64,000 nt of DNA, taken from the NCBI GenBank assembly GCA_024235175.1, contig JACKMX010000002.1:248001-312000 (forward strand), read 5' to 3'. Origin of the DNA: Chromatiaceae bacterium. GTDB lineage: Bacteria; Pseudomonadota; Gammaproteobacteria; Chromatiales; Chromatiaceae. This document shows, one piece after another, positions 33,904 to 43,010 of the stretch (its first letter is position 1; every line of letters begins with the position of its first letter). The notes beneath the pieces are model-generated. The model saw only the letters and a list, made by a program, of their open reading frames with translations, made no database searches and was not told the DNA's origin. The translations under genes and the position numbers were made by a program.

Positions 33904-34710
33904 ATGAACAGCACGATCATCGCACTCTTAGCCATTGCCTGTTACATCGCGGCATCTGTTGTTATCGCATTGCGCCTGTTTCGCAGCGATACCGCACAGA
34001 TAATCCCCCGCCCGGTCGGCATGGGACTGGGATTTGCCGGTGTGCTGCTGCACGGAATTTTTCTGTATCAGAACATTTTTACCGGTACCGGCGTCAATCT
34101 TGGCTTTTTCGACGCGGGTGCGCTGGTAACCTGGACCATATTGCTGCTGCTGCTGATCTCGGCACTCTCCAAACCGGTGGAAAATCTGGGTATTCTGCTG
34201 CTCCCGCTGGCTGCGGTGATGATAATTCTGGACATCCGCTTTCACACCTCTCACTTCCTCTCAGCGGATGCACCCTGGGGACTGCGTGTGCATGTATTGA
34301 TCTCACTGCTGGCATACAGCCTGCTGGCGATGGCCAGCGTTCAATCGATACTGCTCGCGGTTCAGGACCACCACCTTCGCCACCGCCATCCAGGTGGCTT
34401 TATCCGTTCACTGCCGCCACTGCAGACGATGGAGGCGCTGCTGTTCGAGATGATCGGGGCAGGCTTTGTACTGCTTACCCTGGCACTGCTGAGCGGTTTC
34501 ATGTTTCTGGAGGATATGTTTGCGCAGCGGCTGGCACACAAGACAGTGCTCTCGATTGCCGCCTGGATCGTGTTTGGTTCCCTGCTATGGGGCAGATTCA
34601 AATCAGGCTGGCGCGGCCAGAAGGCGTTGATCTGGACGCTGACGGGATTCGTCGTACTGATGCTGGCCTATTTCGGCAGCAAGTTCGTTCTGGAGCTCGT
34701 TCTCAGCTGA
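33904..34710 (+). CDS. ypjD: CcsA/YpjD-type inner membrane protein
   Basis: 268 residues with eight predicted membrane helices. The C-terminal half has the CcsA/CcmC cytochrome-assembly pattern (LRVHVLISLLAYSLLAMASVQSILL, then the conserved LLFEMIGAGFVLLTLALLSGFMF and SIAAWIVFGSLLWGRFKSGWRGQKA). The histidines in LRVHVLIS and QRLAHKTVLS fit heme ligands in the family. The gene beside ffh in Gammaproteobacteria is this one; its precise role is not established. It overlaps the convergent fliT-like gene by eight bases. Confidence 0.88.
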   Translation: MNSTIIALLAIACYIAASVVIALRLFRSDTAQIIPRPVGMGLGFAGVLLHGIFLYQNIFTGTGVNLGFFDAGALVTWTILLLLLISALSKPVENLGILLLPLAAVMIILDIRFHTSHFLSADAPWGLRVHVLISLLAYSLLAMASVQSILLAVQDHHLRHRHPGGFIRSLPPLQTMEALLFEMIGAGFVLLTLALLSGFMFLEDMFAQRLAHKTVLSIAAWIVFGSLLWGRFKSGWRGQKALIWTLTGFVVLMLAYFGSKFVLELVLS

Positions 34711-35074
34711 TGTTATCGGGCTGGCCGCCAATTACCACGGCCGTGTAGGCATTGGCCGCCTGGCGTCCCAGCTTCAATTTTCCCAAACCTGCCGCAAGCT
34801 CTTCCCTGGCGGCCGCCAGCAACGACATGACCGATCTGTCCATTTCGATCACCTCATGGATCGAGCTGGACGCCTGACCCGGATCTTCGATCGGTTGCTG
34901 CAAAGGGAAACACTGCCCAATCAGCGTCTGCCGGTACTTCTCATTCTGCTGCACGCTATCCCAGTCGGACTCCAGTGCGCTCTCCCGCATCTTTCTGGTG
35001 ACATCCAGAATACTCTGCAGCAGCGCCGTGCAGTCTGGCATCTGTTCATTCACAACTGTTCCGGGCCGGTGCAT
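34703..35074 (-). CDS. FliT-like flagellar export chaperone
   Basis: 123 residues, mainly helical (DCTALLQSILDVTRKMRESALESDWDSVQQNEKYRQTLI, then IEMDRSVMSLLAAAREELAAGLGKL). Position directly after fliS and the small all-helical plan match FliT, which holds the cap protein FliD for export; sequence identity in this family is low, so the call leans on context. An internal ATG at residue 12 could be the start. Its end overlaps ypjD on the other strand. Confidence 0.7.
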   Translation of the reverse strand: MHRPGTVVNEQMPDCTALLQSILDVTRKMRESALESDWDSVQQNEKYRQTLIGQCFPLQQPIEDPGQASSSIHEVIEMDRSVMSLLAAAREELAAGLGKLKLGRQAANAYTAVVIGGQPDNIS

Positions 35075-35090
35075 TAGTCAGATTCAATGG

Positions 35091-35513
35091 CTATGAAGCT
35101 GCCTGCCGGCTCTCAATGGCCAACTGCTTCGGAATAACATCCCATGCGGACTTCACCTCCAGCAGCAGCGAAGAGACCTCGTCCAGAATCGCTGCGTCGT
35201 TGTTGGCGCCGGCCACTCCAAGACGGCGGACCATGTAGTCGTAAAGATTGTCGAGGTTGGCGGAGACCTCTCCGCCGCTCTCCATGTCCAGGCTGCTCTG
35301 CAGCCCGCTGATGATAGAGATGGCCCAGCTGATGTGGCGTCCCTTCTCGCTCATGTTTTCATGCAGCATATGCCCCTTGGCGGTGGCGATTTTGTCCAAT
35401 GCACCCGCCATGAGCATCTGAATCAGCCGATGGGGGGTCGCATCCTCGATCCCGGAAGTTACACTGACACTGGCATACTCCGACAGCGCACTGTTGATTC
35501 TTGATTTAACCAT
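35091..35513 (-). CDS. fliS: Flagellin export chaperone FliS
   Basis: 140 residues. ATPHRLIQMLMAGALDKIATAKGHM and WAISIISGLQSSLDMESGGEVSANLDNLYDYMVRRL are typical. FliS binds the C-terminal helix of flagellin and keeps it unfolded until secretion. It starts ALSEYASVSVTSGIEDATP, the usual N-terminal strap. Between fliD and the fliT-like gene. Confidence 0.93.
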   Translation of the reverse strand: MVKSRINSALSEYASVSVTSGIEDATPHRLIQMLMAGALDKIATAKGHMLHENMSEKGRHISWAISIISGLQSSLDMESGGEVSANLDNLYDYMVRRLGVAGANNDAAILDEVSSLLLEVKSAWDVIPKQLAIESRQAAS

Positions 35514-35548
35514 GGGGCCCGTTCCTTTATTCAGCCTGCGCTGAATCC

Positions 35549-36910
35549 TTAATTGTTGTTTCTAAGTGAAATATTCGAGATTGCATCGAGCTGGGTGGTC
35601 AGGTATTCGCTGGTGGTCGTCATACTGGCCATGAGCGTATCCAGCGCACCGAACTGTTTGAGATAGCGCTGCTCGATGGCATCCATACGCTGTGTCATCG
35701 AATCCCGGTTGCGCTCGATGCTGCTGACACGGCTTTTGGCACTGTTGATAGCGCTGTCGAATGTGCCGCCCGACTGCAGAAAGCCGTCCAACAGTGCATC
35801 CAGCCTGCTCGAAAACCCGTTATCCTCATTGCTGAAAAAACCGACCACGCTGTCCGGGTTCTCTTCCAGTGCGCTAATGAGTTGCGCACTGTCGAGCTGC
35901 AGCTTGCCGGTTTCCGAATCGGTGGTGACCCCCAGCTGGGAGATGTAAGCGTATTCGCCCAGTCCTGATAGACCGTTATTGAGAACACCGCGCATCAGCG
36001 ACTCGATATTGCGCAGTACACCGCCGCTGACACCCAACCCACCCGAAGCCGCAATCTGATCCTTGAGCTGGTTATAGGCAGTGGTAAAGCCCTTGACCGC
36101 GTTTACCGCGATGCTCGTGTCGCGGGAGATTTCGACATCAGCCTGACCGGCCTCCTTCAACGTGAAAGAGAGACCATCCACCACATCACTGATACTGTTG
36201 CTGCTGCGGGTGACCGCTACACCGTCCACGGTCAGCGCAGCATCCAACTCGTTTTCCGTTGCCAGCAGCTGATTATCGGAATCCCGGTTCAACAGGGAGA
36301 AATTGAAAGTATTGCTATCCAATGCGCCTGCAAAAGTGAGCTGCACCCGGTTATCGTAACCGGTTTCGCCTGATGTCATCACCAGCGTCTGATTGCCGCT
36401 GTCGCCCGTAATCAGTCCTGCGGTAATACCGGTCTCATTGCTGTCAACATTGATCGCTGCCTGGATCTGAGAGAGGGTTTTTGCAGAGGAGAGATCCAGG
36501 GTGAAGCTCTCCGTGCCTACGGTGAGTGTCAGTGCATCGCCTGTGCTGCCGCCGAATGTGGCGGTTGCCGCGAACTCCGCAGAGCCCAGCTTGTGCTGCT
36601 GCGCCAATCGGTTCACCGTGACATTGTAAGAGGAGGTAACCGCATCTGAGCCGGAGGAGACCCCGAGCACGGCGCTGTCGGAAGATTTGGCGCTTGTGGC
36701 CTGAAAAGTCACGGCATCCTTCAGCTTGGCCAAAGAGCTCTGCACCGAGGCAAGCCCGCCCTTGAGGGCGCCGTAAGCGGATATCGCCCCCTGCACCCGG
36801 GCCTCTTGTTGGTTCAATCTCAACAGAGGCTGCCGTTCCACCTCCATCAAGCGTGAAACGATGGAGGTGACATCCAGCCCTGAACCCAAACCTGGTGATG
36901 AGATTGGCAT
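35549..36910 (-). CDS. fliD: Flagellar hook-associated protein 2 (filament cap)
   Basis: 453 residues. An N-terminal FliD_N domain (SSPGLGSGLDVTSIVSRLMEVERQPL), variable middle, and FliD_C with KGFTTAYNQLKDQIAASGG and the C-terminal coiled coil RVSSIERNRDSMTQRMDAIEQRYLKQFGALDTLMASM. A pentamer or similar oligomer of FliD caps the growing filament and folds flagellin. Part of the fliC-flaG-fliD-fliS-fliT run. Confidence 0.95.
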   Translation of the reverse strand: MPISSPGLGSGLDVTSIVSRLMEVERQPLLRLNQQEARVQGAISAYGALKGGLASVQSSLAKLKDAVTFQATSAKSSDSAVLGVSSGSDAVTSSYNVTVNRLAQQHKLGSAEFAATATFGGSTGDALTLTVGTESFTLDLSSAKTLSQIQAAINVDSNETGITAGLITGDSGNQTLVMTSGETGYDNRVQLTFAGALDSNTFNFSLLNRDSDNQLLATENELDAALTVDGVAVTRSSNSISDVVDGLSFTLKEAGQADVEISRDTSIAVNAVKGFTTAYNQLKDQIAASGGLGVSGGVLRNIESLMRGVLNNGLSGLGEYAYISQLGVTTDSETGKLQLDSAQLISALEENPDSVVGFFSNEDNGFSSRLDALLDGFLQSGGTFDSAINSAKSRVSSIERNRDSMTQRMDAIEQRYLKQFGALDTLMASMTTTSEYLTTQLDAISNISLRNNN

Positions 36911-36970
36911 TTAGTTATCCGAATTGATCCGATTTCACAGGGAAGGGAACTTCCCTGTTCCTGTCCCGCC

Positions 36971-37411
36971 TCAAGCCTCGCCCTTGAAAAGAAATGAGGT
37001 ACTTCCCCCCTTATCGAACATCATTTCGCTCACTTCCCGCAGCTGCTTCTGCATGTTGCGGATCTCCTCGGAGGGAATTTCCCGTATGACCTCCTTTGTA
37101 TCGGCATCCACGACCATCACGATAACTTTTCCGTTGTCTCCATCGACCGTGAACTCCAGCTGTCGCTGAACCGACTGGGCCAGCCCGTTGAGATCATCCA
37201 CCATCTCTTCGAGCTGTTTTTCATTTACCGCCGATCCGGCGGCCTCTTTGGCTTTGGCTGCATCCGGCCCCTGTCCCCTGGGGAGTGCCGCGGCAGGTAG
37301 ATCAACCGCCTGAGCACTCTGTGTTTTGCTGGCCGCACCCGTCTCCCTCCTCGACTGGGACGTTATCGTCCCTAGTGTATTTTGAGAGATTTCATTAATC
37401 ATGGGTATCAC
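36971..37411 (-). CDS. flaG: FlaG family protein
   Basis: 146 residues. The C-terminal half is the FlaG domain (NGLAQSVQRQLEFTVDGDNGKVIVMVVDADTKEVIREIPSEEI), preceded by a low-complexity linker rich in Ala and Glu. FlaG proteins lie between flagellin and fliD in polar flagellates and influence filament length. Here too it stands between fliC and fliD. Confidence 0.93.
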   Translation of the reverse strand: MIPMINEISQNTLGTITSQSRRETGAASKTQSAQAVDLPAAALPRGQGPDAAKAKEAAGSAVNEKQLEEMVDDLNGLAQSVQRQLEFTVDGDNGKVIVMVVDADTKEVIREIPSEEIRNMQKQLREVSEMMFDKGGSTSFLFKGEA

Positions 37412-37425
37412 CTACTCATTAGGTG

Positions 37426-37452
37426 GGGGGAACCGGTGTTTCCGGTTCCCCG
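37426..37452. repeat. GC-rich hairpin between fliC and flaG
   Basis: GGGGAACCGG-TGTT-TCCGGTTCCCC, a stem of about 10 bp without T-run, in the 54-base gap between fliC and flaG. It might attenuate read-through or stabilise the abundant fliC mRNA. Confidence 0.6.
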
Positions 37453-37465
37453 GTCACGTCCAGTT

Positions 37466-39304
37466 TTACTGCAGTAACGACAGCACGCTCTGCGGCAGCG
37501 CGTTGGCCTGCGAAACCATCGCCACGCCGGCCTGCTGCAGGATCTGCGCACGGGTCAGCATTGCGGTCTCTGCCGCGAAGTCTGCGTCCATGATGCGGGA
37601 ACGCGCAGCGCTCAGGTTCTCCGAGGTCACGCTCAGATTCGCGATAGTAGACTCAAACCGGCTCTGCAGCGCACCGAGATCGGCGCGGCTGGTCGATATC
37701 TGGGAGAGTGCACCGTCAATAACGGAGAGAGCGGCGTTTGCCCCTGCCACCGTGGAGATATCGACAGCGTTCAGTTTGCTCAGCGTGGCGCTTACAGAGT
37801 CGAGGCCGGCATCGTCCAGGTTCGCACCACTCAGCGAGAATGTCTTTGCGGAACTTAAGGTAAGTGTTCCGAAAGTGGTTACACCATCGGCATCAGCCGT
37901 GGCGTTGGTACCTCCGGAGACAGCACCGATACCTGCGGTAGCTGCATCGGTCATTCCAGTCTCATCATAAGATATACCCACCGCACCCAGCTTGTTATTG
38001 GTGAGCGTAATAGTTCCGTCGCCGTTGTCTGTAGCCGAAAGCGTAGTATTGCCAAGGCCATGCTGCGTGTTGATAACAGCCGCCAGCGCACCATCTATAT
38101 CCGTCTCGGTCTGGCCAGCAACTACCGTCACCAGCACATTGGAAGTGGTGGTACCGGCCACATTGAACTCATAGGTAACCCCGTCCAGTACAAGTGTATC
38201 TCCCAGTACGATTTCGGTGGTGGTGGCGGTGTCGGATGCTACAACCACCGTTGAACTATCGAAGGACAATAAACCGGAATCGTTCCCGGATGGCACATCG
38301 GTATCACTCGCATCCAAACCGGTGGCATTGTAGATGTTTGTGATCGTATCGGCAGCACCGTCACCTGACGATATCTTGATGTTACGACCTTCAGTCGAAG
38401 TAAGGGTTAGCGCACCGGTTGTTGCATCCGCAACAGCAGTTACACCGGTCTGATTACTGATAGCATTGATTGCGTCCGCGACATAGCCGCCCTGAACCAC
38501 TGCGCTGCCGTCCGCTGAAACGGACCCGACGCTGACGCCATTAATCCACAGGTCGTTACCACCGAGGGCCGCACCGGCAATAGGTGCAATTCCAGTCAGG
38601 CTGTTTGTAGCCGTTGCGGTGACACCCGTTTGAGCTGATATGCCATTGATTGCCACTGCCTTGGCCGCAGCGCTGTCGCTATCCCATCCGGCAGCCGAGG
38701 TACTCACCGAGACGCCGACAGCGACATCATTGATTTTGAACCCGGTTCCATCGAATGCATCCGTGGTCACCGCCGAGCTGGTTGCCTGGTAAGCACCCAG
38801 CAGGTTGGTGGTGGCACCGGCCACACCGACAGTGATGGTCTGATTGGCGTTGGCGCCTACCTGAAACTGCGCCGCCTGGAAGTTGCCGTCGATGATGTTC
38901 TGACCGTTGAACTGAGTCGTGGTCGCGGTGCGCTGGATCTCTGCCAGCAGCGACTGCACCTCGGCGTTCAGCGCTTCGCGGTCGGAGGCGGAGTTGGTGG
39001 AGTTGGCTGCCTGCACGGCCAGTTCGCGGATACGCTGCAGGCTGTTGCTGGATTCGCCCAGCGCGCCTTCGGCCGTCTGCGACAGCGAGATGCCGTCGTT
39101 GGCGTTGCGGATCGCCTGATTCAGACCGCGGATCTGCGAGGTCATCCGGTCGGATATGGCCAGGCCGGCGGCGTCGTCCTTGGCGCTGTTGATGCGCAGG
39201 CCGGAGGAGAGGCGCTGCATCGCGGTGGCCAGCGAACTCTGGGATTTGTTCAGATTACGCTGCGCGGTCAGGGAAGTAACATTTGTGTTGATGATTTGTG
39301 GCAT
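37466..39304 (-). CDS. fliC: Flagellin
   Basis: 612 residues, larger than the 490-500 of E. coli. The conserved D0/D1 ends are clear: MPQIINTNVTSLTAQRNLN, GLRINSAKDDAAGLAISDRM at the N-terminus and MDADFAAETAMLTRAQILQQAGVAMVSQANALPQSVLSLLQ at the C-terminus. The middle (about 175-500) is a Thr/Ala/Gly/Asp-rich variable domain with repeated TGVTA motifs (SAQTGVTATATN, NQTGVTAVAD), typical of surface-exposed D2/D3. The ATG at 39302-39304 follows AGGAG by eight bases. A sigma-28-type promoter lies about 110 bases upstream. Confidence 0.97.
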   Translation of the reverse strand: MPQIINTNVTSLTAQRNLNKSQSSLATAMQRLSSGLRINSAKDDAAGLAISDRMTSQIRGLNQAIRNANDGISLSQTAEGALGESSNSLQRIRELAVQAANSTNSASDREALNAEVQSLLAEIQRTATTTQFNGQNIIDGNFQAAQFQVGANANQTITVGVAGATTNLLGAYQATSSAVTTDAFDGTGFKINDVAVGVSVSTSAAGWDSDSAAAKAVAINGISAQTGVTATATNSLTGIAPIAGAALGGNDLWINGVSVGSVSADGSAVVQGGYVADAINAISNQTGVTAVADATTGALTLTSTEGRNIKISSGDGAADTITNIYNATGLDASDTDVPSGNDSGLLSFDSSTVVVASDTATTTEIVLGDTLVLDGVTYEFNVAGTTTSNVLVTVVAGQTETDIDGALAAVINTQHGLGNTTLSATDNGDGTITLTNNKLGAVGISYDETGMTDAATAGIGAVSGGTNATADADGVTTFGTLTLSSAKTFSLSGANLDDAGLDSVSATLSKLNAVDISTVAGANAALSVIDGALSQISTSRADLGALQSRFESTIANLSVTSENLSAARSRIMDADFAAETAMLTRAQILQQAGVAMVSQANALPQSVLSLLQ

Positions 39305-39413
39305 TTGCTTGCTCCTACTCCCACCGGCTGCTTTCAATCGAAGCGCTAAGTGGGTCAGGTTGATAACTGGCGGATATGCTCAGGATGTTGTGCATTTACC
39401 GCCTCCGACATCT

Positions 39414-39440
39414 GTAACGGCAGGACGCATCAATCCTTTA
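39414..39440 (-). promoter_or_regulatory. Sigma-28 (FliA) promoter of fliC
   Basis: Minus strand TAAAGGAT (39433-39440), 11-base spacer, GCCGTTAC (39414-39421), against the FliA consensus TAAAGTTT-N11-GCCGATAA. Confidence 0.75.
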
Positions 39441-39632
39441 GTAAAAAAGCCTGGTGTGCGAGAACCTGGATAAAATCAACTGACATACCATATCTGACTG
39501 TTTTTATTGGATATGTCTGAGCATAACTTCGTTCCCGGGAATCCGTTTCTCGGGTATTTTGGGGAGGCTAAATCTGATTACCCTAACTTCTCAAATTCTG
39601 TGTATGAAACGATGGGAAGGGGATCATTTAGT

Positions 39633-39711
39633 AGGGCCCAGGGCCGAGGAAAATCTAATCTATTGATGCTTTATTTGGTCCTTGGCCCTCAGCCCTTGGC
39701 CCTCTGCCCTG
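39633..39711 (-). repeat. Heptamer-type hairpin element, copy C (end of flgL)
   Basis: Left arm AGGGCCCAGGGCCGAGG (39634-39650), right arm in seven-base steps (GGTCCTT-GGCCCTC-AGCCCTT-GGCCCTC-TGCCCTG, 39677-39711). The core is AT-rich (AAAATCTAATCTATTGATG). It ends 12 bases from the flgL stop codon. The rest of the 418-base gap to fliC (39441-39632) shows no gene; an imperfect inverted repeat GACATACCATATC/GGATATGTC lies at 39481-39516. Confidence 0.75.
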
Positions 39712-39722
39712 TAGTTAACCAG

Positions 39723-40946
39723 TTACATGTAGTCGAACAACGAGAGCCCCTTGATCTTCACATAGGATTGTTGTGCGGCCTGTAGTGCCGTCATCTGCCG
39801 TTCGAAGCGGGCAATCGCTTCGGCAAAGTCCAGGTCCTCCTCCTGCGATTTGTGGCTCTCCAGCGAAAGCTCCAGGTCGGCATTGACCTCCTGTTGTTCG
39901 TCGATGCTGTTGAGCCGGCCGCCAACTGCGGTGCGGGTATTGATCACGCTCTCCAACGCCAGGTGAACGTCTCCGATATAGCGATCGACGGGCCGGTCGT
40001 TTTCCAACTCGGTGGCAAGCTGGTGCAGTGTCTCGAAGACATTACGGGGTATAGTGGTCGTTGGTTCGCTGCCTGCCGTCAATCCGGATTTTGCCGCTGC
40101 ACCTGCACCCAATGCCACGGTGATGCCGGATCCACCGACAACACTCAGTTCCAAAGCGCCACTTGCGTTGATTGTTGCGCGTACGCCGGTGCTCTCTTTC
40201 ACCCCATTAACTGCATCGGCCAACTGTTGCAGCCGCTCCGCCTCCGTTGCCGCAGCGGTCAGGGCGCCGATGCTGACCGGCCCATTGCCGTTGCCGCCAT
40301 CAATGGTGATATCGCCGTCGGCGATGGCGGTCAGGTCGGTGACGTCGACAGCGACAGCGGTAACCTTCGCGAATGCCGACGTCTCCACATTGACGAAAAG
40401 TCCAAAGCCATTGTCGCCATCCGCCACCTTGCGATCCGGGGATATCTGCAGTTGACGCTGCCCCAGATCGCCATTGTAGAGGTAGCTGCCTATGGCGGGA
40501 TTGGTGAAAGGTTTGGTCCCGCTCTGATAACCGGCGAAGATATATTCGCCGTTGCTGTCCTGGGTATTGGCCATGGAGTAGAGCTGATCCAGCAGTTGAT
40601 GAATTTCTGCGGCAACCGCTGTCGTGTCACTCTTGCTCAGGGTATCGTTGTTGCCCTGAACAGCAAGCTCGCTTACCCGCTGCAGCAGATTGGTGGCACC
40701 CTCGAGCACCCCCTCCTCCGTCTCCAGCCTGGATTTGGCGCGGTCTATGTTGCTCTGGTACTGCTGTACCGTCTCCAGCGCCCGGTTCAGCCCCAGCACT
40801 CTCGTGGCGGATGCCGGATCGTCCGAGGGTGTAAGCACCCTGCGGCCGGTGGATATCTGCAGCTGGGTATCGCTGACCTTGGCCTGCTGACGCAGCATGG
40901 CATCGATCGCGCGCTGGGTGATATTCATGGTGGAAATACGTGCCAT
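39723..40946 (-). CDS. flgL: Flagellar hook-associated protein 3 (hook-filament junction)
   Basis: 407 residues. The flagellin-like N-terminus (RISTMNITQRAIDAMLRQQ, STGRRVLTPSDDPASATRVLGLN) and C-terminus (EDLDFAEAIARFERQMTALQAAQQSYVKIKGLSLFDYM) are family hallmarks. The middle is longer than in E. coli (317 residues). It lies 19 bases after flgK and ends the flg operon. Confidence 0.95.
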   Translation of the reverse strand: MARISTMNITQRAIDAMLRQQAKVSDTQLQISTGRRVLTPSDDPASATRVLGLNRALETVQQYQSNIDRAKSRLETEEGVLEGATNLLQRVSELAVQGNNDTLSKSDTTAVAAEIHQLLDQLYSMANTQDSNGEYIFAGYQSGTKPFTNPAIGSYLYNGDLGQRQLQISPDRKVADGDNGFGLFVNVETSAFAKVTAVAVDVTDLTAIADGDITIDGGNGNGPVSIGALTAAATEAERLQQLADAVNGVKESTGVRATINASGALELSVVGGSGITVALGAGAAAKSGLTAGSEPTTTIPRNVFETLHQLATELENDRPVDRYIGDVHLALESVINTRTAVGGRLNSIDEQQEVNADLELSLESHKSQEEDLDFAEAIARFERQMTALQAAQQSYVKIKGLSLFDYM

Positions 40947-40964
40947 GCCTAAGGCCTCTTAAAA

Positions 40965-42962
40965 CTATCGCCTGACAGCGCCGATGAGTGTATCAAACAG
41001 GGTGCTGGCAACTGCGATAACCTGAGCCGACGCCTGGTAAGCCTGCTGATAGCGGATCAGATTCGCGGCCTCTTCGTCTAAATTTACACCGGAGACGGAA
41101 GAGAGCGTTGTCTGGTGGCGCTGCAGCAACCCGTCGCTCGCCTCGCTGTTGATGTTTGCCTGCCGGGTTTTGGCACCCACGTCCGAGACCAGCAGTCCGT
41201 ACGCCTCCTGAATGGTAGCGGTCTCCTTCACGCCGTTCGTCTCGCCCAACAGCGTGTTCTGCTGTTGTATCGCGGCCATGGCCAGCGCATTCCTGTTGTC
41301 ACCCTCGCCGTTGGTATTGTTTTCGATGATGAACTGGTCCCCCTCCGCGGGGACCCCGCTGACAGTGAAGGTCATGCCGCCATAGCCGGCAAAGGTAAAG
41401 CTGGCGCCGCTGCTTTGGGTGGCCGGATCGTAGGCGATGGTGCCGCCGGGTCCGCCGGTGACGCGGAATCCGGGTTCTTTGGTCAAAACATCGGCATCAA
41501 GGTCAAGATCCGCCCGCCATTCGAGTGTGATACTGGCCGGACCGGTCAGGGGAAGATTTGTCAGGTTGCTCACTTCCGGCTGCGTCAGCACCCCGGTGCC
41601 TGCATTGGGATTGCCAGTGTCCCCATTGACGGCCTGCTTGACCCGAAGCGGCGCGGCCGCCGCAAAAGCGCGGGGATCGGTTATCTGCAGGTTGATCTGC
41701 TCGGCCGCGTTGCGGGTGGGTTGGATGAAAAATTTATCGCCCAGCGTTGCCGCACCTGAGATTGTAAGCGTCATGCCGTCGATTTCCGCGGTGGGGTTGC
41801 TCACCCCTATATCAATCGCAAATGTCTTGTTGTCACTGAGACGCGTGAGCGTATACTTATTCCCCACGCCCGCCTCGAGCTTGTAGTCACTGGTGGTCAG
41901 ATTGCCGCTGTCGACAATCGTGGCCGAGACGGTCACCGCGCTGGCGTTGCCGCTGTGCGGAAAGGGTGAAATAGTGGGTGAGCCGAATATGCTGCCGCCC
42001 AGTTTCCCGTTCAGATCCATGCCCAGCTGTTGTTGGCCGTTGATGCGCTCGCCTATGCCGATCGCCACCAGCCCCAGCTGATTCTGTCCCGGATTCAGTA
42101 TCTGATCGCGGAAATCGAGCAGACCGCCGATCTCGCCGCCGCTCATCTGATCGGTAATCACCCGGCTGCCAATGCTGTCGGTGAAGATCACGTCCATCTG
42201 GCTGACGTCCGAGACACTCGGCCGAGTGCCGAGGGTCGCCACTTTGGAGCCCATTACCAATGCCTGCCCCTTGCCTATGAAGATATTCCAGGCACCGTCA
42301 TCCTGGGGCACGATCGAGATATCCGTGCGTTTGGAGAGTTCACTCAGCAGCAGCTCCCGCCGGTCCATCAGATCGTTTGGATCATCGCCGCCTGCGGCGC
42401 CGATTGCCTCGACGATGCTCTGATTCAGGCGTCCCAGAGACTGGGCAATATCATTGATCTCACCGGTGGTCGCCTCCATCTGCTGATTAACCTGAAGACG
42501 CATATCGGTAAATTGACGGTTCAGATCATGGAAGCGGTCCACCAGCGATCCTGACTCGGAGAACAGCACCTGACGGGATGGGACCGAAGCTGGATCGTCG
42601 GCCATCACCTGCACGGCATTGAAAAAATCCTGCAGCGCCGGATCCAGGCCGATATTGGGATCGGCCAGCACATTGTCCAGCCGGCCGGCGTAATCGGAAT
42701 AGAGCTTAAGCTGTGACGAGACGGTCTGGGCGGAGCGTACCTGAGTGGAGAGAAACTGGTCCGTGATCCGCTCCACTCCGCTCACCTTGACGCCCGAGCC
42801 GATCCAGCCGTAACCGCTGTGCTGGGGGATCTGGGTGGAGTGCAGGGTGCGTTGACGGCTATAGCCTTCGGTGTCCGAATTGGCAATGTTGTGGCCTGTC
42901 GTGTTCAGTGAATTCTGAAACGCCAACAGTCCCGAAACGCCGATATCGAGTATGCCTGCCAT
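40965..42962 (-). CDS. flgK: Flagellar hook-associated protein 1
   Basis: 665 residues. Conserved N-terminus DIGVSGLLAFQNSLNTTGHNIANSDTEGYSRQR and C-terminus GVNLDEEAANLIRYQQAYQASAQVIAVASTLFDTLIG. Longer than in E. coli (547) because of an enlarged middle with repeated beta-rich segments. It forms the first ring between hook and filament. Confidence 0.96.
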   Translation of the reverse strand: MAGILDIGVSGLLAFQNSLNTTGHNIANSDTEGYSRQRTLHSTQIPQHSGYGWIGSGVKVSGVERITDQFLSTQVRSAQTVSSQLKLYSDYAGRLDNVLADPNIGLDPALQDFFNAVQVMADDPASVPSRQVLFSESGSLVDRFHDLNRQFTDMRLQVNQQMEATTGEINDIAQSLGRLNQSIVEAIGAAGGDDPNDLMDRRELLLSELSKRTDISIVPQDDGAWNIFIGKGQALVMGSKVATLGTRPSVSDVSQMDVIFTDSIGSRVITDQMSGGEIGGLLDFRDQILNPGQNQLGLVAIGIGERINGQQQLGMDLNGKLGGSIFGSPTISPFPHSGNASAVTVSATIVDSGNLTTSDYKLEAGVGNKYTLTRLSDNKTFAIDIGVSNPTAEIDGMTLTISGAATLGDKFFIQPTRNAAEQINLQITDPRAFAAAAPLRVKQAVNGDTGNPNAGTGVLTQPEVSNLTNLPLTGPASITLEWRADLDLDADVLTKEPGFRVTGGPGGTIAYDPATQSSGASFTFAGYGGMTFTVSGVPAEGDQFIIENNTNGEGDNRNALAMAAIQQQNTLLGETNGVKETATIQEAYGLLVSDVGAKTRQANINSEASDGLLQRHQTTLSSVSGVNLDEEAANLIRYQQAYQASAQVIAVASTLFDTLIGAVRR

Positions 42963-43010
42963 GCTGCCTTACCTTGATGGTTCCGCCAACTTTTCCGTCA
43001 TCCTGAAGAG

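Noticed and set aside
39852..40952. 366-codon open frame opposite flgL
   Set aside because: Antisense shadow; flgL is certain.
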